Of a DNA stretch of 64,000 nt, positions 31,138 through 41,239 are shown one piece after another (within the stretch, counting starts at the first letter, position 1; each line of letters starts with the position of its first letter). The stretch is taken from positions 53,806 to 117,805 of the forward strand of contig JAGXLU010000002.1 in the NCBI GenBank assembly GCA_018334565.1. The letters are read 5' to 3'. The notes under the pieces are model-generated. The model made no database searches and was not told the DNA's origin. It worked only from the letters and a program-made list of their open reading frames with translations. Origin of the DNA: Halanaerobiales bacterium (GTDB lineage: Bacteria > Bacillota > Halanaerobiia > Halanaerobiales > M55B127). Made by a program: the position numbers and the translations under genes.

Positions 31138-32043
31138 ATGATGAATAAAACAAAAGGAATTATACTAACAATATTTGCAGCTATGAGTTTTGGCTTCCAG
31201 GCTTTTTTTGCTAAGGTGGCTTATGCTAATGGATTTAACCCATTTAGTTTTACCCTATACAGATCATTATTTGCAGCAGTGGCCTTATTTATATTGATAA
31301 AGGTATATAATATTGATATTAAAGCAACTAAAGCTCAATATATAACACTTTTGAAATTGAGTTTTTTTGGTTATTCTATTATGTTGATAACTCTCTATAT
31401 ATCCTTTTTGTATATGTCAACCGGTCTGGCTATGACCTTGCATTTTATTTACCCTGTAGTAGTAATGGTAGCTTCAGTGTTTATATATAAAGAAAAAATT
31501 ATTGCCAAGAAGGTTTTGGCTCTTATTTTATCAATTATAGGGATATATTTTTTAATAGGTTTTGGTTCATTTTCTAATATCAGCATGATAGGTTTTTGGC
31601 TGGCTTTAATTTCCGGTATTCTCTACGCGTATTATATACTGACGGTAGCTAATAGTAATATAAAACAAATGAATAGTTTTGTAATTACCTTTTATCTTTC
31701 CTTATTTAATACCTATATCGTATTTTTCTTGACTTTGATTTCTGGAAATTTAAGTTTTGAATATAATTATATAGGATTATTAAGCACTGTTATGGTAGCA
31801 TTAGTTTGTAACATTTTCGGCATGGTCTCTATTCAAATAGGTCTAAAATATATTACTGCAACAGCTGCTTCTATACTCAGCACTTTTGAACCGATTACCA
31901 GCCTTATAGTTGGTATAGTAATTTTAAATGAGTTTTTAGCCTGGTATCATTTTGTGGGCAGTCTATTTATTTTGATATCCGTAGTTTTAGTTACATTATC
32001 TGAAAAGAAAATACAGAGAGTATCTGAAAAAACCAGGATTTAA
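31138..32043 (+). CDS. EamA/DMT family transporter
   Basis: About 10 TM segments; FAAMSFGFQAFFAKVAY...; duplicated EamA pattern. Confidence 0.92.
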   Translation: MMNKTKGIILTIFAAMSFGFQAFFAKVAYANGFNPFSFTLYRSLFAAVALFILIKVYNIDIKATKAQYITLLKLSFFGYSIMLITLYISFLYMSTGLAMTLHFIYPVVVMVASVFIYKEKIIAKKVLALILSIIGIYFLIGFGSFSNISMIGFWLALISGILYAYYILTVANSNIKQMNSFVITFYLSLFNTYIVFFLTLISGNLSFEYNYIGLLSTVMVALVCNIFGMVSIQIGLKYITATAASILSTFEPITSLIVGIVILNEFLAWYHFVGSLFILISVVLVTLSEKKIQRVSEKTRI

Positions 32044-32104
32044 TTTAAAAAGCTGGAAGTTTTATTATAATTATAAGAAAGGATGTAGGGAGGAATAGAT
32101 ATTG

Positions 32105-32473
32105 ATGGATTTTATTTTCAATACTATTGAGGTTTCAGATATTGATAAATCCTTTAACTTTTATAAAGATATATTAAATTTAAAGCTTTCCCGAAGATTT
32201 TCACCTATAGAGGGAGTTGAGATCATATTCTTAGAAGATGGCAAAGGTTATGAATTGGAGTTAATCACCTATAAAAACCATAAAAATTCTTGCAAAGAAA
32301 AGGAATCAAAAATTAAGATGGGTTTTGAAATTGAGAATTTAGATGTAACAATTGATTTTTTAAAAGATAAAAATATTGAGATAAAAGAAGGCCCCGTAAT
32401 GATTAAAGGAGGAAGATTCATTAATATAGAAGATCCAGATGGAGTGATGATTGGCCTCTTTCAATTTAATTAA
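32105..32473 (+). CDS. VOC-family protein (glyoxalase-like)
   Basis: TIEVSDIDKSFNFYKDILNLKL...DPDGVMIGLFQ. Confidence 0.9.
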   Translation: MDFIFNTIEVSDIDKSFNFYKDILNLKLSRRFSPIEGVEIIFLEDGKGYELELITYKNHKNSCKEKESKIKMGFEIENLDVTIDFLKDKNIEIKEGPVMIKGGRFINIEDPDGVMIGLFQFN

Positions 32474-32496
32474 GGTATAAAAAAGAAAACTTTTTA

Positions 32497-32530
32497 AAAG
32501 GTTCCTATATATCTATGGGAGCCTTTTTAT
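32497..32530 (+). terminator. Putative Rho-independent terminator
   Basis: AGGTTCCTA...TGGGAGCCTTTTTAT stem and T-run. Confidence 0.6.
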
Positions 32531-33066
32531 ATTTGTCTCTTTCGTAAATACAGAGATAGTGGATAAAATCGGAGCCTTACCCGGGTATTTCGCTTTATCG
32601 GTATATTATCTAAAAGGGTTAAAACACCTAAAGCATTTTTTGTCTAAATAAGATAGATAAGCTATATTTGAGGTTTGTTACAACAGGATAAATTTACAAT
32701 TTAAAACGAAATCTATATCACCATAAATGTACTGGAAATCTAACTGCAATTATTAGGAAGATACTAAAGGCAAAAATAAGTAATTAGAAGAGAAATTAGA
32801 ATCTATTTTTGCAAACAACAGAACAAAAATATTAAAAAAGATCACAAAATTTTAAATTATACAAAAAAGAGCTATTGGAATATCTCGAATAACCTGCTTT
32901 ACCATATTTATAGCCGCACAAAGACTAACTGAGCCTTAATACGAGATTTTGATTTTACAGTAGATAAGAGCAAGCCTCTTTTGAAAAAGTGTTAAGTATT
33001 AAATTCTTAAGTTTTCTTATACGAGGGCGGTATTCGAACTAATCAGTAACCCGCTTTTTATTTCTA

Positions 33067-34491
33067 TTAGACGTCAAAGTACAATTTATATTCATCTGGG
33101 GTCGGCCGATTATAGATATATTGGCATTCCCTCTTCTTGCTTTCCAGCCAGGCTTCAATTACGTTTTTCGAAAAGACATCCCCTTTTAATAAAAATTCAT
33201 GATCATTTTCTAAAGCCTCTATAGCTTCCTCTAAGTCCTTAGGTAAAAATTCGAGGTCTGCCTTTTTTTGAGGACTAAGATCGTATATATTTTCATCGAT
33301 AGGTCCATAACCAAGTTCAATTGGATCTATTTTTTGTTCAATTCCATCCAGACCTGCCATCAAGAGTGAGGCATAGGTAAGATACGAATTACCGGAAGCA
33401 TCGCCCGGCCTAAATTCAAATCGCCTGTCTTCAGGTTTTGTTGCATAACCGGGTATTCTGATTACTGCAGAACGATTTGCTTTTGAGAAACAAATAGCAA
33501 CCGGGGCCTCATATCCGTTAACCAGCCTTTTATAAGAATTTGTTGAAGGTGCTGCTAATCCCATCAGGGCAGGGGTGTGTTTTAATATACCACCCATAAA
33601 ATAGAAGGCTTTTTGGGAAAGGTTGGCATAATTATCATTTTGACTGCTGAATATCGAATTACCATCTTTAAAGAGCTGCATGTGAACATGGAAGCCGTTA
33701 CCGGCTTCTCCATAAAGTGGCTTGGGCATAAAGGTAGCAGTTTTGCCGTGCTTTACAGCCATGTTTTTTATAAAGTACTTGATCTTAATTGTGTCATCAG
33801 CCATCTTGGCTGCTTCAACCCTTTCTGTTTCAATTTCATGCTGACCGGGCCCACCTACTTCATGGTGATGATATTTTACTTTAATATCTATATCTTCCAG
33901 AGCTAGAGTAATGGCTGAGCGTAGATCCCTGAACCTATCATGGGGAGCATCTGCATGGTAGCCTTCTTTAGGATTAATTTTAAAGCCATCATAGTTATCA
34001 CGGTCCCATTCTGCCTGCCGGGAATATACATTAAAGCCACTATTGTGGTTTTGATTCCAGAAATAAATTTCATCGAAGATATAATATTCAAATTCAGGTC
34101 CTAAAACAAATTGATCGGCATGGTCATTATACCGCATATACTCTAAGGAGTTGAGCAGTATGTTACGTGATTCACCCTTAAAGGGAATATCTCCACTATC
34201 ATTTACTTCATAAATATTACCCAGAAAAGCCAATGTCTTTTCTTCCCAAAACGGATCGGGGAAGGCCGTCCTAAAATCAGGTTTAAAAACCATATCACTT
34301 GTTTCAACATTGGCATAGCCATAATTAGAACCATCAAAGCCGAAACCCTCTGTAAAAATTTCCGGCCTTAAATTGTTTGCTGTAACAGAGAGATGCTTCC
34401 AGTTACCATTGAGCTGTGGAATTTTAAAATCAAGAGTTTTTACATTGTTTTTTTTAACGTATTTTTTTAATTGATTATAGCTGTCAAACAT
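33067..34491 (-). CDS. glnA: Glutamine synthetase (GlnA-type)
   Basis: GFGFDGSNYGY; EVGGPGQHEIE; NGFHVHMQL; RFEFRPGDASGNSYL; start set at ATG preceded by AGGAGG. Confidence 0.95.
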   Translation of the reverse strand: MFDSYNQLKKYVKKNNVKTLDFKIPQLNGNWKHLSVTANNLRPEIFTEGFGFDGSNYGYANVETSDMVFKPDFRTAFPDPFWEEKTLAFLGNIYEVNDSGDIPFKGESRNILLNSLEYMRYNDHADQFVLGPEFEYYIFDEIYFWNQNHNSGFNVYSRQAEWDRDNYDGFKINPKEGYHADAPHDRFRDLRSAITLALEDIDIKVKYHHHEVGGPGQHEIETERVEAAKMADDTIKIKYFIKNMAVKHGKTATFMPKPLYGEAGNGFHVHMQLFKDGNSIFSSQNDNYANLSQKAFYFMGGILKHTPALMGLAAPSTNSYKRLVNGYEAPVAICFSKANRSAVIRIPGYATKPEDRRFEFRPGDASGNSYLTYASLLMAGLDGIEQKIDPIELGYGPIDENIYDLSPQKKADLEFLPKDLEEAIEALENDHEFLLKGDVFSKNVIEAWLESKKRECQYIYNRPTPDEYKLYFDV

Positions 34492-34702
34492 TCGATTACC
34501 TCCTTTGATTTTCAAACCGTTTATAAAATCATTATCTTATCATTATAATATAATGCATAAAATATGCCGTTTCAGATTTAGAATCAAGGGTTTAAATAAA
34601 GGAGAATCAAGCCGCTATGTCTAATATATAATATAATCAATGGGATTAACAAATGAACACTATAAGTCAAATCCCATTAGTAAAGGGAAAAGGTGTTAGA
34701 AA

Positions 34703-36712
34703 ATGAACAGGAAGGTTACAATATTGGCCATAGATGAACAGGTTTCTAGGTTTTTTAAGAGTGAACTTAAAAAAATCTTTTCTGATCTGCTGAGCATAGA
34801 CTACAGATATCCAGACATGGAAGTAGTTAATCAAGTATATAATACTGATTTAATATTGTATACTGACCCAGAGATCTTAAATATAATGGTTGATAAGATC
34901 AAATGTGATGCTCCCACTTTGATGATGAAGAGGACTATTACAAAAGAGACCTTAAACAGGATCAGAGAAATACCTCCTGGTAAAAAGGTGTTGGTCAGCA
35001 ATATAAATCAATACATGGCCAATGAAACGATGGCCTTATTTTACCAACTGGGTATAACAGATGTCCAGTTTTACCCTTATTATGAGGGGAAAAGTAGTTA
35101 CCCTGAGGAAATAGAATATATTATAGTACCGGAAGATGAAGCCTATGATTTTTTACCAGATATCGAGGCAGAGATTATTTTGATTGGTAATCGGGTATTT
35201 GATATTTCAAATATTTTAGATATTCTTTCAATATTAAGGATAGACAGTGTTAATTCTGAGAGGATTATAAAGAAATACCTAATTAAGGTACCTACAATCT
35301 GGTATGCCTTTGACTATGGCTGGGAAAATAGGAGAATATTATTAAACCAGTGGGAACTTCTATTAGATGAGTTAATGAGCGGGGTTATAGTAACAGATCA
35401 GGAAAAACAGATTGAGCTGATTAATAATAAGGCCAAGAACATATTAAATATAAAAAAACAGGAAATAGTTGGTCGAGGAATCGATATATTGATTAAAAGA
35501 TTTAAAAATTTAAACTTTATTTTAGACCAAAAAGAAATTAAAGATAAACTGGTTAAATTCGAAGGTAAAGAATTGGTTTTTACAGTCAAGATGGTTGAAT
35601 TTGATGGACAATTCTATGGTAAAATAATTATAATATCACCGTATCGAGATATGATCGAAACTCAGCAAAAAGTTCATAAGCAATTAATTGGTAAGGGTCA
35701 TTTCACGGATTATCAATTTTCAGATATAATAGGGAATAATATTTTGATAAAAAAGGCAAAAGAGATCAGCAGACGTGTTGCCCAGAGTGATTCAACCGTT
35801 CTTTTGCTGGGAGATAGCGGAACCGGCAAAGAACTTTTTGCAGGGGCTATTCATAATTGTTCTCAGCGGAGTAGAAAGCCTTTTGTTGCTGTAAACTGTG
35901 CCACCCTGCCGGAAAATTTACTGGAATCAGAATTATTTGGATATGAAGAAGGGGCATTTACCGGGGCAAGAAAGGGTGGGAAAATAGGTCTTTTTGAACA
36001 GGCTAATGCCGGTACAATATTACTTGACGAGATAGGTGATCTACCCCTTAATTTACAAGCCAGATTACTTAGAGCAATAGAAGAAAAAGAGATAATGAGG
36101 CTGGGTGGTGATTCAATAATCACCATAGATACGAGAATAATAGCTGCGACAAATCAAAACCTCATGCAGTTGATGAAAAAAAATAAATTTAGAAAAGACC
36201 TTTTTTATAGATTAAACGTGTTTCAAATAAAGATTCCTGCTTTAAAAGAGAGAGAAAATGACATATTATTATTAACAGAACACTATTTAAATAGCTGGGG
36301 TGAAGCCAGACAGATTACCTGTGATTTAAAAGAATATTTATTAAAATATGAATGGCCTGGCAATGTGAGGGAGTTAAAAAATACCCTTAAATTTATCACA
36401 ACTGTCAGTCATGAAAAGTTATCTTTTAAAAACCTGCCCGCCTATTTAAAAACAAAGCAAAATTCTCCCGATAAAGAGGTCTTATTATTAAAGAGATTAT
36501 TTTATTTAAATGAGACAAACGCAAGTACGGGTAGGAGGAGCTTACGAAAGGATTTTAAACAAAATTATTATGACATCTCGGAAATGGAAATCAGGAAATT
36601 GTTACATAACCTAAATGAAAAGGATATGGTTAATATTGCCCGGGGCAGAGCCGGTAGTTCAATCAGCGAAAAGGGAATAAATTATTTGAAAAAAAATAAA
36701 TATATTTTTTAA
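34703..36712 (+). CDS. Sigma-54-interacting transcriptional regulator with PAS domain and winged-helix-like C-terminus
   Basis: [18 protein letters not shown] Walker [38 protein letters not shown]-terminus not Fis-like. Confidence 0.94.
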   Translation: MNRKVTILAIDEQVSRFFKSELKKIFSDLLSIDYRYPDMEVVNQVYNTDLILYTDPEILNIMVDKIKCDAPTLMMKRTITKETLNRIREIPPGKKVLVSNINQYMANETMALFYQLGITDVQFYPYYEGKSSYPEEIEYIIVPEDEAYDFLPDIEAEIILIGNRVFDISNILDILSILRIDSVNSERIIKKYLIKVPTIWYAFDYGWENRRILLNQWELLLDELMSGVIVTDQEKQIELINNKAKNILNIKKQEIVGRGIDILIKRFKNLNFILDQKEIKDKLVKFEGKELVFTVKMVEFDGQFYGKIIIISPYRDMIETQQKVHKQLIGKGHFTDYQFSDIIGNNILIKKAKEISRRVAQSDSTVLLLGDSGTGKELFAGAIHNCSQRSRKPFVAVNCATLPENLLESELFGYEEGAFTGARKGGKIGLFEQANAGTILLDEIGDLPLNLQARLLRAIEEKEIMRLGGDSIITIDTRIIAATNQNLMQLMKKNKFRKDLFYRLNVFQIKIPALKERENDILLLTEHYLNSWGEARQITCDLKEYLLKYEWPGNVRELKNTLKFITTVSHEKLSFKNLPAYLKTKQNSPDKEVLLLKRLFYLNETNASTGRRSLRKDFKQNYYDISEMEIRKLLHNLNEKDMVNIARGRAGSSISEKGINYLKKNKYIF

Positions 36713-36802
36713 AATTTAAAGATATTTTTTTAAAAAAGTTATATAATATTGTTACAGCAAGATAGTTAAGTGCTATGATAAATACAATAAGGGAGGCATA
36801 AT

Positions 36803-37468
36803 ATGAAGGCAAAACAGTTGGCTGGAGAAAGAGCTGTTCAATATGTTAAAGACGGTATGATTGTTGGTCTCGGAACTGGTTCTACGGCCTATTGGGCTAT
36901 TCAAAAAATTGCACAAAAGGTTAAAGAGGGTCTAGATATTAGGGCGATCCCTACTTCCCGGGAGACAAAAAAATTAGCAGAAGAGTTAGATATTCCTCTC
37001 GTAAGCCTTGCCGAGGTTAAGCATATAGATCTGACCATTGATGGAGCAGATGAAGTAAATAGAGACCTTAATTTGATTAAAGGAGGCGGGGGTGCCCTTG
37101 TTAGAGAAAAAATAGTTGCCTTCGCCAGCAAAAAATTAATTATCGTTGTAGATCAATCTAAGATGGTTGATACCCTCGGTACTTTTCCTTTACCGGTCGA
37201 GATCGTTCATTTCGGAGCTAATCAAACTCTCTTTAACTTAGAAAAGCTGAAATGTCAGGCCAAGTTAAGGAGAGAGGATGAAGAGATATTTAATTCAGAT
37301 AATGATAACTACATAGTTGACTGCCAATTTGGTCAAATCGAAGCCCCTGAACAGTTGAACACTATAATAAATAATATGCCGGGAGTAGTAGAATCCGGTT
37401 TATTTGTCAACATGACAGACATGGTGATCGTGGGAAACAATCAGGGTGAAGTGAGTATATTAAAGTAA
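36803..37468 (+). CDS. rpiA: Ribose-5-phosphate isomerase A
   Basis: VGLGTGSTAYWAI; DLTIDGADEVN; KGGGGALVREKI. Confidence 0.97.
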   Translation: MKAKQLAGERAVQYVKDGMIVGLGTGSTAYWAIQKIAQKVKEGLDIRAIPTSRETKKLAEELDIPLVSLAEVKHIDLTIDGADEVNRDLNLIKGGGGALVREKIVAFASKKLIIVVDQSKMVDTLGTFPLPVEIVHFGANQTLFNLEKLKCQAKLRREDEEIFNSDNDNYIVDCQFGQIEAPEQLNTIINNMPGVVESGLFVNMTDMVIVGNNQGEVSILK

Positions 37469-37540
37469 TTTAAAAAGCTGAGTAAACATTTATATTTTTC
37501 TGCTTAAAAATTATACTTTAAAGAAAAGAGGTATATTAAT

Positions 37541-37699
37541 ATGAAAAAAGTGGCAGATGTGTTTTCCATCGGAGCTCAGTTTATTGATTACTGTAAAAAA
37601 GAGGGTTGGATAATTGAAAAAGGCAGTGGTGAAAACAAAGAGTGGTATATAATTGAAGAAGGTGAAGAGGAACTTAAAAAATTTAACATTAAGATATAA
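37541..37699 (+). CDS. Small hypothetical protein (52 aa)
   Basis: MKKVADVFSIGAQFIDYCKKEGWIIEKGSGENKEWYIIEEGEEELKKFNIKI; upstream AGAAAAGAGG; absent from ORF track because short. Confidence 0.7.
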   Translation: MKKVADVFSIGAQFIDYCKKEGWIIEKGSGENKEWYIIEEGEEELKKFNIKI

Positions 37700-37725
37700 G
37701 AAGGAGAAAATAGGGGTGATAGAAG

Positions 37726-38085
37726 TTGAATGAAATAATATTAAAAGAAAAATTTAAGAAAATTGATGATTACTGGGATCCCAAAATTGTCGGCGAGGTA
37801 AATGATATGTATGTAAAGATTGCAAAAATAAAAGGGGAATTTGAATTTCATACTCACCCTGAGTATGATGAGTTATTTTATGTTGTTAAGGGAGAGATAA
37901 CAATGCATTATTCCGAAAGCGAGAGCAAACTTAAAGAGGGTGAGATGGTGATTGTACCACATGGAGTAAAACACAGACCTGCTGCCCAAGAAGAGGCTCA
38001 CATAATGATGTTTGAGTCCAAAGAAACATTAAATACAGGTGATCAAGAAAATAAGCATACTAGAAAAAAACTGGACTGGATTTAA
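37726..38085 (+). CDS. Cupin-domain protein
   Basis: FEFHTHPEYDELFYVVKGE...EGEMVIVPHGVKHRP. Confidence 0.94.
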   Translation: MNEIILKEKFKKIDDYWDPKIVGEVNDMYVKIAKIKGEFEFHTHPEYDELFYVVKGEITMHYSESESKLKEGEMVIVPHGVKHRPAAQEEAHIMMFESKETLNTGDQENKHTRKKLDWI

Positions 38086-38165
38086 AAAAGTTGCTTTTAG
38101 ATAACAGCTTTTAATGATTCATATACTAAAATGTTTTAAATATAAATCATAAAAATAATAGGAAG

Positions 38166-38660
38166 GTGCTAAAAATTAATAAATATCTAAAAATATTGAT
38201 ATTGGTCTTATTAACTATTTTACTTTTCTCGCTCCCAGTTAGCCAACAAGAAGTTACGATACTTAATGATTATGAATATGGTAATATAAAAAATGTATAT
38301 CTAATAGAGGATAATAATCAACCTTACAAACTACTTCAAATAATTTCAGTAAAGGGATATCATGAACAAATAATAATGTTTCTAGCGCTAGATATGACTA
38401 AAGGAAAGATAGATGTCCTGGATATTATTCAAGAAAATGAGAGTTTGGATTATGGTGGTTATATTAGTGAAGAGTGGTTTTTAAGTCGTTTTAAAGGTAA
38501 AGACATTAATCTTAAATTAAAGTTGGTTAAAATGTCTGCTAAAGAGCCTCAAGAAGTAGTAGCCGTTACCGGGGCTACTATTAGTAGTAGAGCTGTGGTC
38601 GATGGAGTAAATGAGGCATTAGAAAATTATAAAGAGATCCGAGATAGTTTAAATAATTGA
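38166..38660 (+). CDS. Secreted or membrane-anchored FMN-binding (RnfG/NqrC-like) domain protein
   Basis: N-terminal TM; C-terminal VTGATISSRAVVDGVNEAL matches the covalent-FMN (ApbE) motif. Confidence 0.78.
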   Translation: MLKINKYLKILILVLLTILLFSLPVSQQEVTILNDYEYGNIKNVYLIEDNNQPYKLLQIISVKGYHEQIIMFLALDMTKGKIDVLDIIQENESLDYGGYISEEWFLSRFKGKDINLKLKLVKMSAKEPQEVVAVTGATISSRAVVDGVNEALENYKEIRDSLNN

Positions 38661-38959
38661 TTTATATTAGAGAATGTATGTTTTTCTAATTATATGTTTT
38701 AATGTTTAAAAAGAAGTCAACTATAAAGAGGAAAACTTTAAGTTGAAAAAAATTATCTAAAAATACCTACAGGTCAAATATAGCAGGTAAATTAAGTTTT
38801 AAAAAATGCAAAACTGTCTTGATCGAGACCAATTATCTATATTAAATGCTGGTTGGGATTGCCCTTGAGCACGGTAATTTTTGTATAGATCAGGCAGTCA
38901 ATGAAAAATGTAATCAAAAGCCATATTTACTGTTAAATAAAAGTTTAGGAGGGAGAAAG

Positions 38960-39244
38960 ATGTCCATAGTTGATGAATTTAACTTAGAAAAAATTGAAGA
39001 AAGTTCAGTCTATGAAATATATGAGGGAGAATATTCATCAGATGAAGAGATTGAAAGAAAGCTGAAGCTAGCCGGTTACAAATTCATCGGGCAGGAAGAA
39101 AAAATTTATCTTACCCGGTACTTTGCTGACGATCTAGAATTACGTATTGCTATTTTAGATTCCGGCAACATCAGGATATGGGATTTTGCTTCTGAAGAAT
39201 ACTATGACCAGGAGTTAGAACTTTATAAGAATAATATTCAATAG
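38960..39244 (+). CDS. Hypothetical protein
   Basis: ATG preceded by TTTAGGAGGG; the track's longer N-terminus lacks an RBS. Confidence 0.7.
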   Translation: MSIVDEFNLEKIEESSVYEIYEGEYSSDEEIERKLKLAGYKFIGQEEKIYLTRYFADDLELRIAILDSGNIRIWDFASEEYYDQELELYKNNIQ

Positions 39245-39270
39245 TATAAAAATTATATTACCAGAAGATT

Positions 39271-39747
39271 ATGGAGGCTAATATGTTTAAAAAAATGAGA
39301 AAAGATGAAAAACAGCTTGTTGATGATAAGGCCTTTAAAATTTTAAAAGATAATGAATATGGGATATTAACAACAATTGGACCCAATCGATATCCATATG
39401 GGGTACCGATAAATTATGTAATTATGGATAAAAAAATCTATCTGCACAGTGCACTAAAAGGACACAAAATAGATAATATAAAACATAATAAAAAGGTATC
39501 ATTTACCGTTGTGGACAGTTATAAATTAAAACCCAAAAAATTTACGGCCGATTATAAGAGCGTAATAGTATTTGGCTGTGTTGGGTTTGTGAAAGGAGAA
39601 TTAAAGAAAAAAGCATTACAGCAGTTTATTTATAAGTTTTCACCTGACTTCAAAAATAAGGGTTTCCACTACATAGATAGTGATATAGATAAAACTAAAA
39701 TCATAGAGATAACTATAGAAGATATTAAAGCAAAACAAAACAGTTGA
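39271..39747 (+). CDS. Pyridoxamine 5'-phosphate oxidase family protein (NimA-like)
   Basis: NEYGILTTIGPNRYPYGVPINYVIMDKKIYLHSALKGHKIDNIK. Confidence 0.92.
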   Translation: MEANMFKKMRKDEKQLVDDKAFKILKDNEYGILTTIGPNRYPYGVPINYVIMDKKIYLHSALKGHKIDNIKHNKKVSFTVVDSYKLKPKKFTADYKSVIVFGCVGFVKGELKKKALQQFIYKFSPDFKNKGFHYIDSDIDKTKIIEITIEDIKAKQNS

Positions 39748-39821
39748 ACTTTAAATATTCTCAATCAAATGGAAATGATATTTTATTAGTTAAAATTAAA
39801 TCTTTAAGAGAGGTGGAAAAA

Positions 39822-40301
39822 GTGAAAGATTTAACTTATATTTTACTTAAGATGATGGGCATATACTTTTTGATAAACCTGATAAGAAGGGGTTTGCTTT
39901 CAGGACTTTATTTACTCTTTTCCGGGCAGATGCCTCTGATGAGTAAAATAGGCTATCTTTTGTCTGGTTTCTTATTTTTCTTGATAATTTATCTCTTGTT
40001 ATCTAAAACAAGTTATCTGACTGAAATGATTAACAAAGAATTGGATAAAAAATATAAAGATAGATTAGAAATTGATATAGAAGGGCTCTATCAAATTTTA
40101 TTATCACTGACTGGAGTAATAATTTTAGTTATTTCCTTACCCGAGATGGTCAGATATATACTGGAAATATTTACTGTTTATCATATATCTTTATTCAAAG
40201 AATTACCCCGTTTTATTGCCAAAGTTCTCGAGATATTCTTGGGTTTATATCTGGTTTTTAAATCTCATAGCTTATCAACTATACTTCTTGAAAAATATTG
40301 A
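39822..40301 (+). CDS. Hypothetical membrane protein
   Basis: Four hydrophobic segments; GTG start after GAGGTGG. Confidence 0.65.
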   Translation: MKDLTYILLKMMGIYFLINLIRRGLLSGLYLLFSGQMPLMSKIGYLLSGFLFFLIIYLLLSKTSYLTEMINKELDKKYKDRLEIDIEGLYQILLSLTGVIILVISLPEMVRYILEIFTVYHISLFKELPRFIAKVLEIFLGLYLVFKSHSLSTILLEKY

Positions 40302-40562
40302 CAGCCAGCGAGAGAAAAATTAATTAGTGTTTATTTAATATGGTTATGAATACAAAAACGCGGTTAATACGAGTGATGAACAATCAAAAAAGTTATGTAT
40401 TTTTTTTAAAATTTGTAAAATCCTTACTTTCTTTATTTTAACTAAAAATGATATCCTTATTATCAAGGTAAGTATATTACTGAAAAAAGCCTACTTAATC
40501 TTAAAGGAGTTTATTTATTTGTCATGCTACGAAATTTAACTAAAAAAGGGGAAATAGTAATA

Positions 40563-41216
40563 ATGGAAAAGAATTTTTTTTGTTCATGGAGCGGTGGAAA
40601 AGATTCTGCCCTTTCATTGTATAAAGCAGTCGATTTAGGTTGGAAGCCTCAGGCCTTATTAAACATTTTAAATGAAGATGGGAAAAACTCCCGCTCACAT
40701 AACTTGCCGCTTTCTATACTAAAAGCCCAAGCTGACTCATTAAACATACCGCTTGTTACTAAAAATGCCACCTGGGATGATTATGAAAAAATTTTTATTG
40801 AGGCTTTAAAAGAATTCAAAAAACAGGGTATAGATTCGGGCGTGTTTGGTGATATTGATATTAAAGATCACAGAAAGTGGGAAGAAATGGTATGTGAAAA
40901 AGCCGGGCTTAAGGCGCATTTGCCACTCTGGAATCAATCAAGAGAAGAACTTCTTTTTGAATTTTTAGATCTAGGTTTTATTACAATGATTGTCGTTGTA
41001 AATCAGTCTTATCTCGGAAAAAAATATCTGGGTGAAATCATTGATAAAGAATTGATAGCTGAATTTAAGAAAATAGGCATTGATCCCAGTGGTGAGAATG
41101 GAGAATACCATACAGTAGTTCTGGATGGTCCAATATTTGATCATTTGGTCGAGATTGAAAAGAAAGACCAAGTTGAAAACAAGGGTTACTATTTTCAAAA
41201 TTTAAATTTAAAATAA
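40563..41216 (+). CDS. DUF71/COG2102 ATP-pyrophosphatase (Dph6-like)
   Basis: FCSWSGGKDSALSLYKA PP-loop; GVFGDIDIKDHRKW; DPSGENGEYHTVVLDGPIF. Confidence 0.93.
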   Translation: MEKNFFCSWSGGKDSALSLYKAVDLGWKPQALLNILNEDGKNSRSHNLPLSILKAQADSLNIPLVTKNATWDDYEKIFIEALKEFKKQGIDSGVFGDIDIKDHRKWEEMVCEKAGLKAHLPLWNQSREELLFEFLDLGFITMIVVVNQSYLGKKYLGEIIDKELIAEFKKIGIDPSGENGEYHTVVLDGPIFDHLVEIEKKDQVENKGYYFQNLNLK

Positions 41217-41239
41217 TTTAAAGAGATGGGGTTGAAATA

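Noticed and set aside
33613-33906. 97-aa plus-strand ORF
   Set aside because: Antisense to glnA; no independent coding signature
40563-41216. Diphthamide biosynthesis in this organism
   Set aside because: Diphthamide is archaeal/eukaryotic; the B12-salvage DUF71 subgroup fits the context better
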